A stretch of DNA of 19,197 nt from Palsa-459 sp035510855 (GCA_035510855.1 DATKGG010000057.1:1-19197), one strand, 5' to 3'; shown: positions 1 through 7,035, counted from the first letter of the stretch. The notes: generated by a model from the letters alone, not told the origin. Program-made: numbers and translations.

Positions 1-1049
1 GCCACTTCCATGAGCACGGCCACGCGCTCTTCGTCGAGACCGACGCCTCGAGCGGCAATCAGATCGTCAGCTACCGGCGTGCGCCCGACGGAACCATCTC
101 CTTCGCGGGCAGGTACCGGACGAACGGGAACGGCGCGACGGCTGCGGGGGCAACCGCGGACCCCCTCGCGAGCCAGGGCGGCCTCGCATTGATCAACCAC
201 GGTGCCGAGCTGGTCGCGACGAACGCGGGCAGCGACACGATCACGGTCTTCGCCGTCGAAGGGACGCACCTCACCTACCTCCAGCAGCTTCCCTCGGGCG
301 GGCAGTTCCCGGTCTCGGTTGCCGCGCACGGCAGATACCTGGCGGTCCTCAACAGCGGTGGCGCAGGCTCCGTCGAGCAGTTCCGCATCTTCGGAGGATT
401 CGTCGACCCCCACAGCGCGCAGGTTCGCACCCTCGGGCTCAGCAACACCACGCCGCCGGACTACCTGCATGGGGCCGGCGAGGTCGGCTACACGCCCGAC
501 GGCCGGCACCTCGTCGTCACGACCAAGGCCTCGAGCAACTCCTTCGAGGTCTACTCGGTCGGAGACCACGGCCAGCTCGCCGCGACGCCGGTCGTCACCG
601 CTGCGAACAACGCGGTCCCCTTCGCGTTCACGTTCGACAACGCCGGCCACCTCGTCGCGACCGAGGCATCGAACAGCTCGGTGAGCGTGTACGTCGTTGA
701 GGCCAACGGCACGCTCTCGTCGCTCGGGACGGTGTCGGACGGCGCCAAGGCGCTGTGCTGGATCGCGACGTCGAACGGCTACTTCTTCGGTGACAACGCA
801 GGCAGCGGAACCGTCAGCTCATTCGACGAGAACGTCTCGGGGGCACCGCAGCTCGTCGCCGCGACCGCGGCGACCGCGCATGCGGGGACGACTGACCCGG
901 TGGTGTCGCCCGACGGGCGCTTCCTGTACGTCGAGAGCGGCGGCGCGGGGACTCTCGACGGCTACGCGATCGGGGCCGGAGGATCGCTCGCCCAGATCGA
1001 GACGATCTACAACCTCCCTGTCGCGTCAGAAGGCATCGCGGCGAGTTAG
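1..1049 (+). CDS. Lactonase-like beta-propeller protein, 5' end outside window
   Basis: The reading frame is open from base 3 at the left edge to the TAG at 1047-1049, giving 348 visible residues with no start codon needed inside the window, so the N-terminus is missing. The protein is built of repeated beta-blade units: 'DGRHLVVTTKASSNSFEVYSV', 'DGRFLYVESGGAGTLDGYAI' and 'NAGSDTITVFAV' follow the pattern turn - FVxxxxSxxVxVY - next blade. This is typical of the seven-bladed propeller (lactonase / YVTN-repeat) superfamily. Members include 6-phosphogluconolactonase, but many are secreted proteins of unknown substrate. The low charge and high Ser/Thr/Asn/Gly content suggest an exported protein; that is inference, because any signal peptide lies outside the window. 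A strong hairpin follows the stop, so this is probably the last gene of its transcript. The family is well supported, the enzymatic function is not. Confidence 0.8.
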   Translation, partial: HFHEHGHALFVETDASSGNQIVSYRRAPDGTISFAGRYRTNGNGATAAGATADPLASQGGLALINHGAELVATNAGSDTITVFAVEGTHLTYLQQLPSGGQFPVSVAAHGRYLAVLNSGGAGSVEQFRIFGGFVDPHSAQVRTLGLSNTTPPDYLHGAGEVGYTPDGRHLVVTTKASSNSFEVYSVGDHGQLAATPVVTAANNAVPFAFTFDNAGHLVATEASNSSVSVYVVEANGTLSSLGTVSDGAKALCWIATSNGYFFGDNAGSGTVSSFDENVSGAPQLVAATAATAHAGTTDPVVSPDGRFLYVESGGAGTLDGYAIGAGGSLAQIETIYNLPVASEGIAAS

Positions 1050-1053
1050 GTGC

Positions 1054-1088
1054 CGGCCGTGTCCCGGTGTCATGCCGGGGCACGGCCG
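1054..1088 (+). terminator. Strong stem-loop after the propeller gene
   Basis: The arms CGGCCGTG (1054-1061) and CACGGCCG (1081-1088) pair perfectly. They continue inward with TCCCGG (1062-1067) against CCGGGG (1075-1080), with one G-T wobble, leaving the 7-base loop TGTCATG. The result is a stem of about 14 pairs starting 4 bases after the stop codon. There is no T-run, which is common for terminators in GC-rich actinobacteria. Confidence 0.7.
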
Positions 1089-1188
1089 CGCTCGGTCGAT
1101 CGCGTTCGCATGACCGACTCGCCGCGTAGGTGACCCGACGCCAGCACGTTGGCAGTGTCCGCGCCTTGCATTCGTGAGGGGGTGTTTC

Positions 1189-1353
1189 ATGCTTCGGACG
1201 CGTGCGAGCGGCCTGGTGGACGGGGCGATCCTCGGCGGGCTCCGCACGCTGCCGGGCATCCTCGCGAAGCGGCGCCGTGACGCCTGGGCAGCGCCCACGA
1301 TGACGAGTGTCGTCAGATCCGGGCGGGCTCGATGGCTCTCAGGCGATCGATGA
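1189..1353 (+). CDS. Possible 54-residue small protein (or gene remnant)
   Basis: An ATG at 1189 is preceded by a good ribosome-binding site, GAGGGGG at 1176-1182, with 6 bases between. The first ~37 codons have about 90% G/C at the third position, like real genes here. They encode a basic, partly amphipathic peptide ('GLVDGAILGGLRTLPGILAK', then RRR). The last ~14 codons run antisense into the 3' end of the oxidoreductase gene that ends at 1313, where the coding character fades. The Leu-Arg-Leu-Pro...Arg-rich stretch resembles C-terminal tails of some glycosyltransferases, so a decayed gene end is possible. I do not recognise a family and treat this as tentative. Confidence 0.3.
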   Translation: MLRTRASGLVDGAILGGLRTLPGILAKRRRDAWAAPTMTSVVRSGRARWLSGDR

Positions 1354-2197
1354 CGGGGCCGAACGTCGCCTCGAGGGACGCCGCGGGGTCGTCGCCGACC
1401 GGTGCGGTCACGAGCGTCGCGACACCGAGGCGAGCGAACTCCTCGGCGCTGCGCAGGATGTCATCGGGCGACGGTGCGGCGCCAAGGTCGCGGAACATCG
1501 TCGTGATCTCGATCTCGTGGATGTCGCGGCCGACCTCGTCGCAGTGGCGACGCAGCACGTCGATCTTGTGGGCGAGCTCGGTCGGTGGCCCGATGATGTT
1601 GCACGCGTCGGCATAGGAGGCGACGAGGCGGAGCGTCTTTCGCTCGCCGCCGCCACCGATCATGATCCGCGGCCTCGGCTCGCTCACGGGTCCTGGGTGA
1701 CAGAGCGTCTCGTCGAGCTGGTAGTGCGCGCCTCGGTAGGGACCGTCGTCGTCGCTCCACATCTGCAGGCAGATCTTGATCGCCTCTTCCAGCCGCTCGA
1801 AGCGCTCCGCGGTCGGCGGGTACGTCACGCCCAAGCCGAGATGCTCGCGCTCGTACCACGCCGCGCCGATCCCGAGCTCCGCGCGACCGCCGGAGAGCAC
1901 GTCGAGGGTGGTCACGATCTTGGCGAGGAGCCCCGGGTGACGGTAGGTGACACCCGTCACGAGCAGGCGCAACCGCAGGCGAGCGGTCTGACCGGCGACG
2001 AAGCCGAGCGCGGTGTAGCCCTCGAGCATCGGGTCCGTCGCGGGAGCGGCCATGTCCATCTGGAAGTAGTGGTCCATGAACGACAGGGTTCGGACGCCGA
2101 CGGCCTCGGCGCGGCGAGCGAGGTCGCCGACGCGATGACCCATCTCGGCAGGCGAGCCTGCCCAGTCGAAGCGCCAGACGTGGTAGTCGAGATCCAT
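1313..2197 (-). CDS. LLM-class F420-dependent oxidoreductase (TIGR03560-like)
   Basis: This 294-residue protein is a luciferase-like monooxygenase-fold (TIM barrel) enzyme of the kind that normally uses reduced cofactor F420. Family hallmarks are the N-terminal 'LARRAEAVGVRTLSFMDHYF', the 'TLDVLSGGRAELGIGAAWYE' and 'REHLGLG' motif in the middle, and 'PRIMIGGGGERKTLRLVA' near residue 180, which lies where the cofactor phosphate is bound in relatives. The length is normal for the TIGR03560 group. The ATG at 2195-2197 is preceded on the minus strand by an AAGGGT element about 4-5 bases upstream. It reads the same way as the DUF2277 gene, 58 bases downstream of it, so the two may share a transcript. 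The substrate cannot be inferred. F420 rather than FMN use is inferred from the family. Confidence 0.88.
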   Translation of the reverse strand: MDLDYHVWRFDWAGSPAEMGHRVGDLARRAEAVGVRTLSFMDHYFQMDMAAPATDPMLEGYTALGFVAGQTARLRLRLLVTGVTYRHPGLLAKIVTTLDVLSGGRAELGIGAAWYEREHLGLGVTYPPTAERFERLEEAIKICLQMWSDDDGPYRGAHYQLDETLCHPGPVSEPRPRIMIGGGGERKTLRLVASYADACNIIGPPTELAHKIDVLRRHCDEVGRDIHEIEITTMFRDLGAAPSPDDILRSAEEFARLGVATLVTAPVGDDPAASLEATFGPVIDRLRAIEPARI

Positions 2198-2255
2198 GTG
2201 ACCCTTTTACTCGCTCTTGCGCGTGGGCTCGGGCCGCGCTCGATCGAGAGCGGCC

Positions 2256-2522
2256 CTAGGAGCCCGCGGCGTGGCGCGACTCGGCCAGACGACGCAGCGG
2301 CGGCACGGTCTTCGGCGGTTGGCGACGCGGCGGGAGCGCGTCGAGCAGCACCGCCGTCGCGGCGGCGATCGTCGCCACGGCCTGCTCGAACGCCTCGTCG
2401 GTCGACGGCGTGGGCTTTTGGACCCCGCTCACCTTTCGCACGTACTGGCGCGCCGCGGCCTCGACCTCCTGGGGCGTCGCGGATGGCTCGAGTCCTCGCA
2501 GGGTGGTGATGTTTCGGCACAT
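2256..2522 (-). CDS. DUF2277 family protein
   Basis: This 88-residue protein has the characteristic DUF2277 start 'MCRNITTLRGLEPSATPQEV' and the following 'AAARQYVRKVSGVQKPTPS' segment. A mostly helical domain of about 65 residues ends in an A/L-rich helix, and a basic Pro/Arg-rich tail follows ('LPPRRQPPKTVPPLRR'). The family is small, common in actinobacteria and proteobacteria, and of unknown function. The conserved Cys2 next to the start is a family feature. The ATG at 2520-2522 has no purine-rich site upstream. Instead the hexamer TAGCGT sits exactly 6 bases before it, which fits a leaderless mRNA. Confidence 0.85.
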   Translation of the reverse strand: MCRNITTLRGLEPSATPQEVEAAARQYVRKVSGVQKPTPSTDEAFEQAVATIAAATAVLLDALPPRRQPPKTVPPLRRLAESRHAAGS

Positions 2523-2528
2523 GCCGAC

Positions 2529-2534
2529 ACGCTA
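2529..2534 (-). promoter_or_regulatory. -10 element TAGCGT of a leaderless promoter (DUF2277 gene)
   Basis: On the minus strand TAGCGT (TANNNT consensus) is followed by 6 bases (GTCGGC) and then the ATG. Transcription would start at the A of the start codon. No clear -35 is visible. Confidence 0.55.
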
Positions 2535-2568
2535 CGTCCGACGCGCCTGCCGTGTCCGATGCGTCGGC

Positions 2569-4167
2569 TCAGAGCGCGGGGAGCTCGACGTGATCCTCAG
2601 CGTCGTGGCGCGACGTCGGGGCGACGAACGCCGTGGTCCGCAGGGGCGCCTCGCGCATGAGGAAGCACAGCCCGAATGCCACGAAGGCGGTGGGGACCGC
2701 GATCAAGAACACGTCCTGGAGCGAGTGGTTGAAGGCCGAGATGACCGGGCCCTTGACCGATGGCGGCAGCTTGTTCAGCTGCGCTGGGTTCGCCGCGATG
2801 CTGCCCGACTTCACCAGATTCACGATGCCGCCCAGCTTGCTCCCGCGCAGTTGTGCGAGCAGCCGGTTGTTGAACACCGCGCCGAGCGCGGCGACGCCGA
2901 ACGCGCCCCCGATCGTCCGAAAGAAGGTGGCCGTCGACGTCGCGGTCCCGAGGCGGGCGTGCGGCACCGAGTTCTGCACCGCGACCACGAGGACCTGCAT
3001 CACGAGGCCGAGGCCGAGGCCGACGACGAGCATGTACAGCGCGGCTTGGTAGTAGGAGGTGTTCACGTTGAGCTGCGACAGCAGCGCGAGCCCGACCCCG
3101 ACGACGAAGGTGCCCATGATCGGGAAGATCTTGTAGCGCCCGGTCCTCGAGACCAGCCGGCCGCTGATGACGAAGGTCGTCAGCATGCCGGTGACGACTG
3201 GCAGCAGCTCGAGCCCTGACGTGGTCGGCGAGGCGCCCTGGACGACCTGGAGCCACTGGGGCAAGAAGATGATCGCGCCGAACATCGTGCAGCCGATGGC
3301 GAACGACACCGCGGACGCCACCCAGAACGTCCGGATCTTGAACAGGTCGAGCGGGATGATCGGCTCTTCGACGCGGAGCTCGACTACGCAGAACGCGATG
3401 AGCAGCGCGAGTGCACCCACACCCATCGCGATGATCTGCCAAGAGGACCAGGCGAACTGCTGGCCGCCGAAGGTGGTGAGCAAGATGATCAAGGTGACGC
3501 CCGCGGAGAGCAGGCTGAGTCCCGCGAGGTCGATCTTGTGCGGGACGTGGACCCGCGGGATGTGGAGCACCGTGGCGATCGCGAAGAGCGCCAGGATGCC
3601 GATGGGCACGTTGATGTAGAAGATCCAGCGCCACGACGCGTGCTGGGTGAACCAGCCGCCAGCCAGTGGCCCGAGCACGCTCGAAAGCCCGAATACTGCC
3701 CCGAAGTACCCCATGTAGCGACCTCGCTGGCGCGGGGGGATGACGTCGCCGATGATGGCCTGGGAGCCCACGATGAGGCCGCCCGCGCCAATGCCCTGGA
3801 TCGCGCGGCAGGCGATCAGCTCGATCATCGTCTGGGAGAGCCCGGACAGCATCGAGCCGCCGAGGAAGATCACGATGGCGAGCTGGAAGAAGCTCTTGCG
3901 CCCGAAGAGGTCGCCGAGCTTTCCCCACAGCGGCGTCGAGACCGTCGAGGCCAGCAGGTACGCCGTCACGACCCAGCCGAAGTGGTTAAGGTCGTGGAGG
4001 TCGCCCGCGATCGTCGGCAACGCGGTCGACACGATGGTCTGATCGAGCGCGGCGAGGAACATGCCGAGCATGAGTGCGCTGAGGATCACGAGGATCCTCC
4101 GATGCTCCTCGGGGGAGAAGTCGTGATCGGCCGGCGCCTCGGTGGTCTGGCTCAGGTCAGTCGCCAT
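2569..4167 (-). CDS. MFS multidrug exporter, DHA2 (EmrB/QacA) family, 14 TM
   Basis: This 532-residue integral membrane protein belongs to the proton-driven drug:H+ antiporter DHA2 branch of the major facilitator superfamily. Visible motifs are 'LDQTIVSTALPTIAGDL' in helix 1 (motif D1), 'GKLGDLFGRKSFF' between helices 2 and 3 (motif A), 'ACRAIQGIGAGGLIVGSQA' (motif B region), and 'GPLAGGWFTQHASWRWIFYI' with 'NVPIG' (motif C and DHA2 signature). The length and number of hydrophobic segments fit 14 helices. The ATG lies inside the end of the MarR gene (11-base overlap), so the two are translated from one message and the MarR protein is probably its repressor. The substrate is unknown: family members export biocides, antibiotics, dyes or metabolites. 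The C-terminus ends with a short acidic/His tail. Confidence 0.92.
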   Translation of the reverse strand: MATDLSQTTEAPADHDFSPEEHRRILVILSALMLGMFLAALDQTIVSTALPTIAGDLHDLNHFGWVVTAYLLASTVSTPLWGKLGDLFGRKSFFQLAIVIFLGGSMLSGLSQTMIELIACRAIQGIGAGGLIVGSQAIIGDVIPPRQRGRYMGYFGAVFGLSSVLGPLAGGWFTQHASWRWIFYINVPIGILALFAIATVLHIPRVHVPHKIDLAGLSLLSAGVTLIILLTTFGGQQFAWSSWQIIAMGVGALALLIAFCVVELRVEEPIIPLDLFKIRTFWVASAVSFAIGCTMFGAIIFLPQWLQVVQGASPTTSGLELLPVVTGMLTTFVISGRLVSRTGRYKIFPIMGTFVVGVGLALLSQLNVNTSYYQAALYMLVVGLGLGLVMQVLVVAVQNSVPHARLGTATSTATFFRTIGGAFGVAALGAVFNNRLLAQLRGSKLGGIVNLVKSGSIAANPAQLNKLPPSVKGPVISAFNHSLQDVFLIAVPTAFVAFGLCFLMREAPLRTTAFVAPTSRHDAEDHVELPAL

Positions 4168-4669
4168 GTGAACCGTCTAGCTCCTCTGTGAGACGAGATG
4201 CGAAGCGTTCGAGCAGTCGCGCGAACGTCGTGCGGTCCTCTTCGCTCCAACCTCCGAGCAGCTGGTCGAGCCACGCGCGCCGTGCCGTCACGAGCCGCGC
4301 GAGCGTCGAACGACCCCGAGGAGTGAGTCGGATCCGATGGGCGCGCTTGTCGCCGGGATCGTCGGACCTCGCCACGAGGCCCAGTCGTTCGAGCTGCTGG
4401 AGTTTGCGGGTGACCGTCGGCGTGTCGACAGAGAGGCGCTCGGCGAGCGCGGTGACCCGCGGGGGCTCGGCGCCGTGGCCGTCGAGCTTGGCCAGGAGCG
4501 AGGCACCGGCGCGGTCGAGGCGAATGCCCGCGGCCCGCAGCAGGCGCTCGTGGAGCCGAGGCTGGTGGACGGCCTGGGCGATCGTCGACAGCCCCCCCAA
4601 GATGCGGTCCGTCGAGGTCGTGGCCGGCGCTGGCGCTCCCCTCGTCCGGGCAGTAGTTGCTTGCGACAT
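4157..4669 (-). CDS. MarR family transcriptional regulator
   Basis: This 170-residue winged-helix regulator has a helix-turn-helix at roughly residues 71-93 ('RVTALAERLSVDTPTVTRKL'), followed by 'QQLERLGLVARSDDPGDKRA' and 'HRIRLTPRG', the recognition helix and wing typical of MarR. The N-terminal ~20 residues are disordered-looking (Ala/Thr/Pro). It is the first gene of a two-gene operon and overlaps the DHA2 pump by 11 bases, the classic regulator-pump layout in which a ligand releases MarR from its own promoter. The ATG has no Shine-Dalgarno site: TAAGAT lies 6 bases upstream, implying a leaderless message. A TAGTTG/CAACTA palindrome lies across the start codon, a likely autoregulatory operator. 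The ligand cannot be read from sequence. Confidence 0.9.
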   Translation of the reverse strand: MSQATTARTRGAPAPATTSTDRILGGLSTIAQAVHQPRLHERLLRAAGIRLDRAGASLLAKLDGHGAEPPRVTALAERLSVDTPTVTRKLQQLERLGLVARSDDPGDKRAHRIRLTPRGRSTLARLVTARRAWLDQLLGGWSEEDRTTFARLLERFASRLTEELDGSHGD

Positions 4670-4676
4670 ACAACTA
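4654..4676. promoter_or_regulatory. Candidate MarR operator across the marR-like start codon
   Basis: A perfect 6-bp inverted repeat, TAGTTG (4654-4659) and CAACTA (4671-4676), is separated by 11 bases that include the ATG (4667-4669). It abuts the -10 box. Half-sites with TTG...CAA are common in MarR operators; binding by this particular MarR is inferred. Confidence 0.5.
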
Positions 4677-4681
4677 TCTTA
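4676..4681 (-). promoter_or_regulatory. -10 element TAAGAT of a leaderless promoter (marR-pump operon)
   Basis: The minus-strand hexamer TAAGAT matches TANNNT and is followed by 6 bases and the ATG, placing the transcription start at the start codon. It shares one base with the palindrome at 4654-4676. Confidence 0.6.
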
Positions 4682-4710
4682 GTGACCGCGACCCGCCTCG
4701 TGCCCCCCGG

Positions 4711-5046
4711 TCAGTCCGCGCCCAGTGACCGGTGCAGCGCGGGCGGGGCCTTTTCATGCCACGCCTCGCTCAGGAGCTCGGCGATGAGCCCGGTGGGGGT
4801 CGATCGAACGGTCACGACGACGCCCCGGAGCTTCGAGCCCCAGAAGAGCGGCTCGCACCCAGCGGGCGCCTCGGCACACGCGGCGACCACCTCGCCCTCG
4901 GGGACCATGATGCGGATGTGTCGGTCATCGGGGACCGTGGCGAAGATCTTGCCCCGGACTCGAAACGAGCTGATGTCGTGATGGGGCTGCTCGGTCGTCT
5001 CGGGCAGCGCGAGCGCCAGCTCTCGAACCCGTCGCATGGTCGTCAC
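4711..5046 (-). CDS. YjbR/MmcQ-like protein
   Basis: This 111-residue protein of the YjbR (MmcQ) fold, a CyaY-like small alpha/beta domain, has the family features 'RRVRELALALPETTEQPHHD' at the N-terminus, 'SSFRVRGKIFATV' in the first strands, and a central 'PLFWGSKLRGVVVTV' followed by a C-terminal helix 'LIAELLSEAWHEKAP'. Members are often annotated as DNA-binding, but the function of this stand-alone form is not established. The GTG at 5044-5046 is favoured because a G-run (5052-5057) sits 5 bases upstream on the coding strand. The alternative is ATG at 5035-5037, three codons in. It ends 41 bases upstream of the MarR gene, which has its own promoter, so it is probably a separate unit. Confidence 0.8.
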   Translation of the reverse strand: MTTMRRVRELALALPETTEQPHHDISSFRVRGKIFATVPDDRHIRIMVPEGEVVAACAEAPAGCEPLFWGSKLRGVVVTVRSTPTGLIAELLSEAWHEKAPPALHRSLGAD

Positions 5047-5128
5047 CGTGGCCCCCCAGTCGCTCGACTCGCTCGTGGGACGCCGCCGATCGCTGTCGAG
5101 GGTGCGATCGCACTCGTCTGGACCCCAT

Positions 5129-5745
5129 TCATCTCGGCCGCAGTGCCCCGCCCGTGAGGACCTCGGGGTTGACCACGTTGACCGGCGTGCCGTCGTCGAA
5201 CGCGTTCACCTGGGCGAACACGTCGCGGAACTGCAGGTCCCATTCCTCCATCGTGACGTAGCCGAGGTGCGGCGTGCACAGCGCTGCCTGCATGGTCGCC
5301 AGCTCGTCGGTCTCGCCGAACAGCGGCTCGCGCTCGAAGACGTCGACGGCCGCGTCGCCCCGGGCGGCCGAGGCGGAGCGCCTCGGCGAGTGCGCCGGGC
5401 ACAACCAGCGCAGCCCGGCTGGTGTTCACGAACATCGACGAGGGCTGCATCAACGCGAGGTCGCGGGCGGATGCCGAGCCGGGTGCACGCAGCGACGTCG
5501 AGGTGCGGGTAGACGCTTCGCTGGCTGATGAGCCGCAGCGCGGGCAATCGCTCGAGGAGCGGCGCTCGGATCGCGGTTCGCTCCCGGATGAGGACCAGCG
5601 CCTCGGTCGTCGCGAGGCGGCTCGCGAGCTCGTCCACGTCGTCGGTGTGATCCGTGAAGACCGAGACGTGGTGCCCACCAAGTACGGCGAAGCACGGCAG
5701 TGTGCGCAACGTGTCGTAGTAGTCATCGAGGATCGCGACGCGCAT
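5129..5745 (-). pseudogene. Decayed D-2-hydroxyacid dehydrogenase (deletion plus frameshift)
   Basis: Three reading frames must be joined to recover a D-isomer-specific 2-hydroxyacid dehydrogenase. Frame one (5745 to ~5470) gives residues 1-92: 'MRVAILDDYYDTLRTLPCFA' through 'ALVLIRERTAIRAPLLERLP' and 'LISQRSVYPHLDVAACTRLG'. Frame two (~5468 to ~5361) gives 'ARDLALMQPSSMFVNTSRAA' and 'ALAEALRLGRPG'. Frame three (~5358 to 5129) gives 'GDAAVDVFEREPLFGETDEL' and the C-terminal 'ALCTPHLGYVTMEEWDLQF', 'PVNVVNPEVLTGG'. Between frames one and two roughly 110 codons expected in the family are absent, including the Gly-rich NAD-binding turn (GxGxxG). The second break is explained by one extra base in a C4 run (5358-5361). 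The ATG lies 4 bases after the stop of the upstream membrane-protein gene, so it was once the second gene of that operon. The deletion cannot be a sequencing slip; the single-base shift could be. Confidence 0.85.
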
Positions 5746-5749
5746 CGGC

Positions 5750-6208
5750 TCAGGGATTCGTCATCTTTTGCAGCCTCGCGATGATGTCACCGATGACCTC
5801 GTCCTGGGCCAAGAGGTGCTCTTGGATCTGCGTGGCCTCGTGGAGGACCGCCTCGGCGTCCTTGTAGGTGTCCTCGGCCCGCTTGTCTGACGCCCTGGCC
5901 TGGATGTTCTGGCCCACGATGATGATGGGCAGCAGGACGAGCTGCAGGAACTCAGAGGACGTCCACAGCACGGTGGCCGACGTGCCGGCCCTGAGCGCCG
6001 TCGGGAGGGCGTAGAACGCGATCAGCGTGAAGAGGTAGGCGCACCACATCGTGCCGACGACGACCGTGATGTGCAGCCCGAAGCGGGCGTTGAACCGCAC
6101 GACCGGGTTCGGGTGATCGAGACGTCGCTGGTCCACGACCTTTGTGGGCACAGCCGCGCGATGCTCCGCGATCCGGGGGTGCGGGACGTAGCGATACATG
6201 TCAGCCAT
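5750..6208 (-). CDS. Small two-helix membrane protein of unknown function
   Basis: This 152-residue protein starts at ATG 6206-6208 ('MADMYRYVPHPRIAEHRAAV'); a second ATG three codons later is an alternative. Residues ~45-68 ('FGLHITVVVGTMWCAYLFTL', continuing IAFYALP) and ~83-100 ('SSEFLQLVLLPIIIVGQNIQ') form two hydrophobic segments. A charged, largely helical tail follows ('TYKDAEAVLHEATQIQEHLL', then AQDEVIGDIIARLQ), probably cytoplasmic and coiled-coil-like. The arrangement resembles uncharacterised actinobacterial membrane proteins related in layout to DUF1003 proteins, but I cannot assign a family firmly. The gene is divergent from the 97-residue protein at 6320 and ends 4 bases before the broken dehydrogenase. 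Extending the frame upstream of 6208 gives unlikely, low-complexity sequence running into the divergent gene, so that was rejected. Confidence 0.7.
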   Translation of the reverse strand: MADMYRYVPHPRIAEHRAAVPTKVVDQRRLDHPNPVVRFNARFGLHITVVVGTMWCAYLFTLIAFYALPTALRAGTSATVLWTSSEFLQLVLLPIIIVGQNIQARASDKRAEDTYKDAEAVLHEATQIQEHLLAQDEVIGDIIARLQKMTNP

Positions 6209-6284
6209 GGCCAAAGTCTTCTGTGCCCGACACGCGATCCCGCGGATGCCCGGGGTGCCCGTGGCGCACGTGATCGGGCGCTCG

Positions 6285-6290
6285 TACACT
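6285..6290 (+). promoter_or_regulatory. Possible -10 box (TACACT) for the 6320-7035 gene pair
   Basis: TACACT matches TANNNT and lies about 30 bases before the ATG, leaving room for the GAGAGGA ribosome-binding site at 6307-6313. No convincing -35 is seen. Confidence 0.3.
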
Positions 6291-6319
6291 CCGCACGGCT
6301 GACAGCGAGAGGATCCACC

Positions 6320-6613
6320 ATGGCGTTCGTCCAGGTCATGACGTACAAGACGGAGCACCGCGCAGAGATGGACGCGGCGCTGCGGCGGTGGCTCGAGGAC
6401 ACCGAGGACGTCCGCCGGGCCCGCAAGCGCCTGCTGCTCAGGGATCGCGATGCCGTGGACTGCTACATGGAGGTGGTCTTCTTCGACTCCTACGAGGACG
6501 CCTTGCACAACTCATGGCTGCCTGCGACCACCATGCTGTCGAAGGAGTTCGAACGACTGACCGTGGATGGCTTCCAGTTCCGCGACTTCGACGTCGTGGC
6601 CGACGAGCTGTGA
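6320..6613 (+). CDS. ABM-like small protein (dimeric alpha/beta barrel, unassigned)
   Basis: This 97-residue soluble protein starts at ATG 6320, with GAGAGGA at 6307-6313 six bases upstream. The pattern is strand 'MAFVQVMTYKT', helix 'EHRAEMDAALRRWLEDTED', strands 'RKRLLLRDRD' and 'DCYMEVVFFDSYEDAL', a helix around 'TTMLSKEFERLTVDG', and a final strand 'FQFRDFDVVADEL'. This matches the ferredoxin-like fold of the antibiotic-biosynthesis-monooxygenase (ABM) / dimeric alpha-beta barrel superfamily, in which 'FxSYExAxxNS' is a recurring turn. Members range from heme degraders to non-enzymatic proteins, so the activity is unknown. Its TGA overlaps the GTG of the DUF3224 gene (GTGA), indicating translational coupling. 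Confidence 0.65.
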   Translation: MAFVQVMTYKTEHRAEMDAALRRWLEDTEDVRRARKRLLLRDRDAVDCYMEVVFFDSYEDALHNSWLPATTMLSKEFERLTVDGFQFRDFDVVADEL

Positions 6614-7035
6614 GCGCGGACGCGGGTCCGGGCGAGCGCGTTTCGGGCAATGGCTCGTCGTCGTTCACACTGGACGTCTTCACGAGCGACGAGCCCTACT
6701 GCTCGATCGACGGGGTCGACTACGCGCGGTCACGGATCGAGAAGACCTTTCACGGTGACCTCGAGGCCACGAGCACCGTCGAGATGCTCGCCGTGCGCGG
6801 ACCCGGCGGCGGCGCGGGTTACGTCGCGATCGAGACGGTCCGCGGCACGCTCGCGGGAAGGATCGGCACCTTCTCGATCCTGCACGCCGGCACGATGACC
6901 GAAGACTCGATCTGGGCTCGCTGGCCGATCGTCGAGGGATCGGCGACCGGCGAGCTCGAGGGACTCACGGGCGAGGCGCGCATCGAGATCGCACCGGACG
7001 GCGCTCACACGCTGCACTTCGAGTACGAGCTCTAG
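6610..7035 (+). CDS. DUF3224 family protein
   Basis: Starting at GTG 6610, this encodes 141 residues. The diagnostic order of DUF3224 is present: 'RSRIEKTFHGDLEATSTVEM' (typically a 'KxFHGDxxGxxxxE' motif), 'GYVAIETVRGTLAGRIGTFS', 'ILHAGTM', 'IVEGSATGELEGLTGEARIE' and a closing 'GAHTLHFEYEL'. The family has an all-beta barrel related in layout to allene-oxide-cyclase-like folds and no established biochemical role. The N-terminal ~15 residues are Gly/Ser-rich. The GTG overlaps the TGA of the preceding gene by 4 bases, so both are probably made together. The TAG at 7033-7035 is followed at once by a small GC-rich hairpin, and the next gene is convergent. Confidence 0.82.
   Translation: MSADAGPGERVSGNGSSSFTLDVFTSDEPYCSIDGVDYARSRIEKTFHGDLEATSTVEMLAVRGPGGGAGYVAIETVRGTLAGRIGTFSILHAGTMTEDSIWARWPIVEGSATGELEGLTGEARIEIAPDGAHTLHFEYEL

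Noticed and set aside
1307..2509. 400-residue plus-strand open frame opposite the LLM oxidoreductase and DUF2277 genes
   Set aside because: It is a shadow of GC-rich coding on the other strand; the composition is Arg/Gly/Asp/Val-rich without any family pattern, whereas the minus strand encodes clear families.
2597..3928. 443-residue minus-strand frame inside the efflux pump gene
   Set aside because: Out-of-frame shadow of the pump: Arg/Pro/Ala-rich with no hydrophobic helices.
5129..5404. 91-residue reading frame as an independent small gene
   Set aside because: Its sequence from 'GDAAVDVFE' onward is the C-terminal part of the 2-hydroxyacid dehydrogenase family, in frame only after a one-base shift, so it belongs to the pseudogene.
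6209..6508. N-terminal extension of the small membrane protein to 252 residues
   Set aside because: It would be antisense to the 6320-6613 gene and gives non-conserved-looking sequence; ATG 6208 gives a sensible N-terminus.
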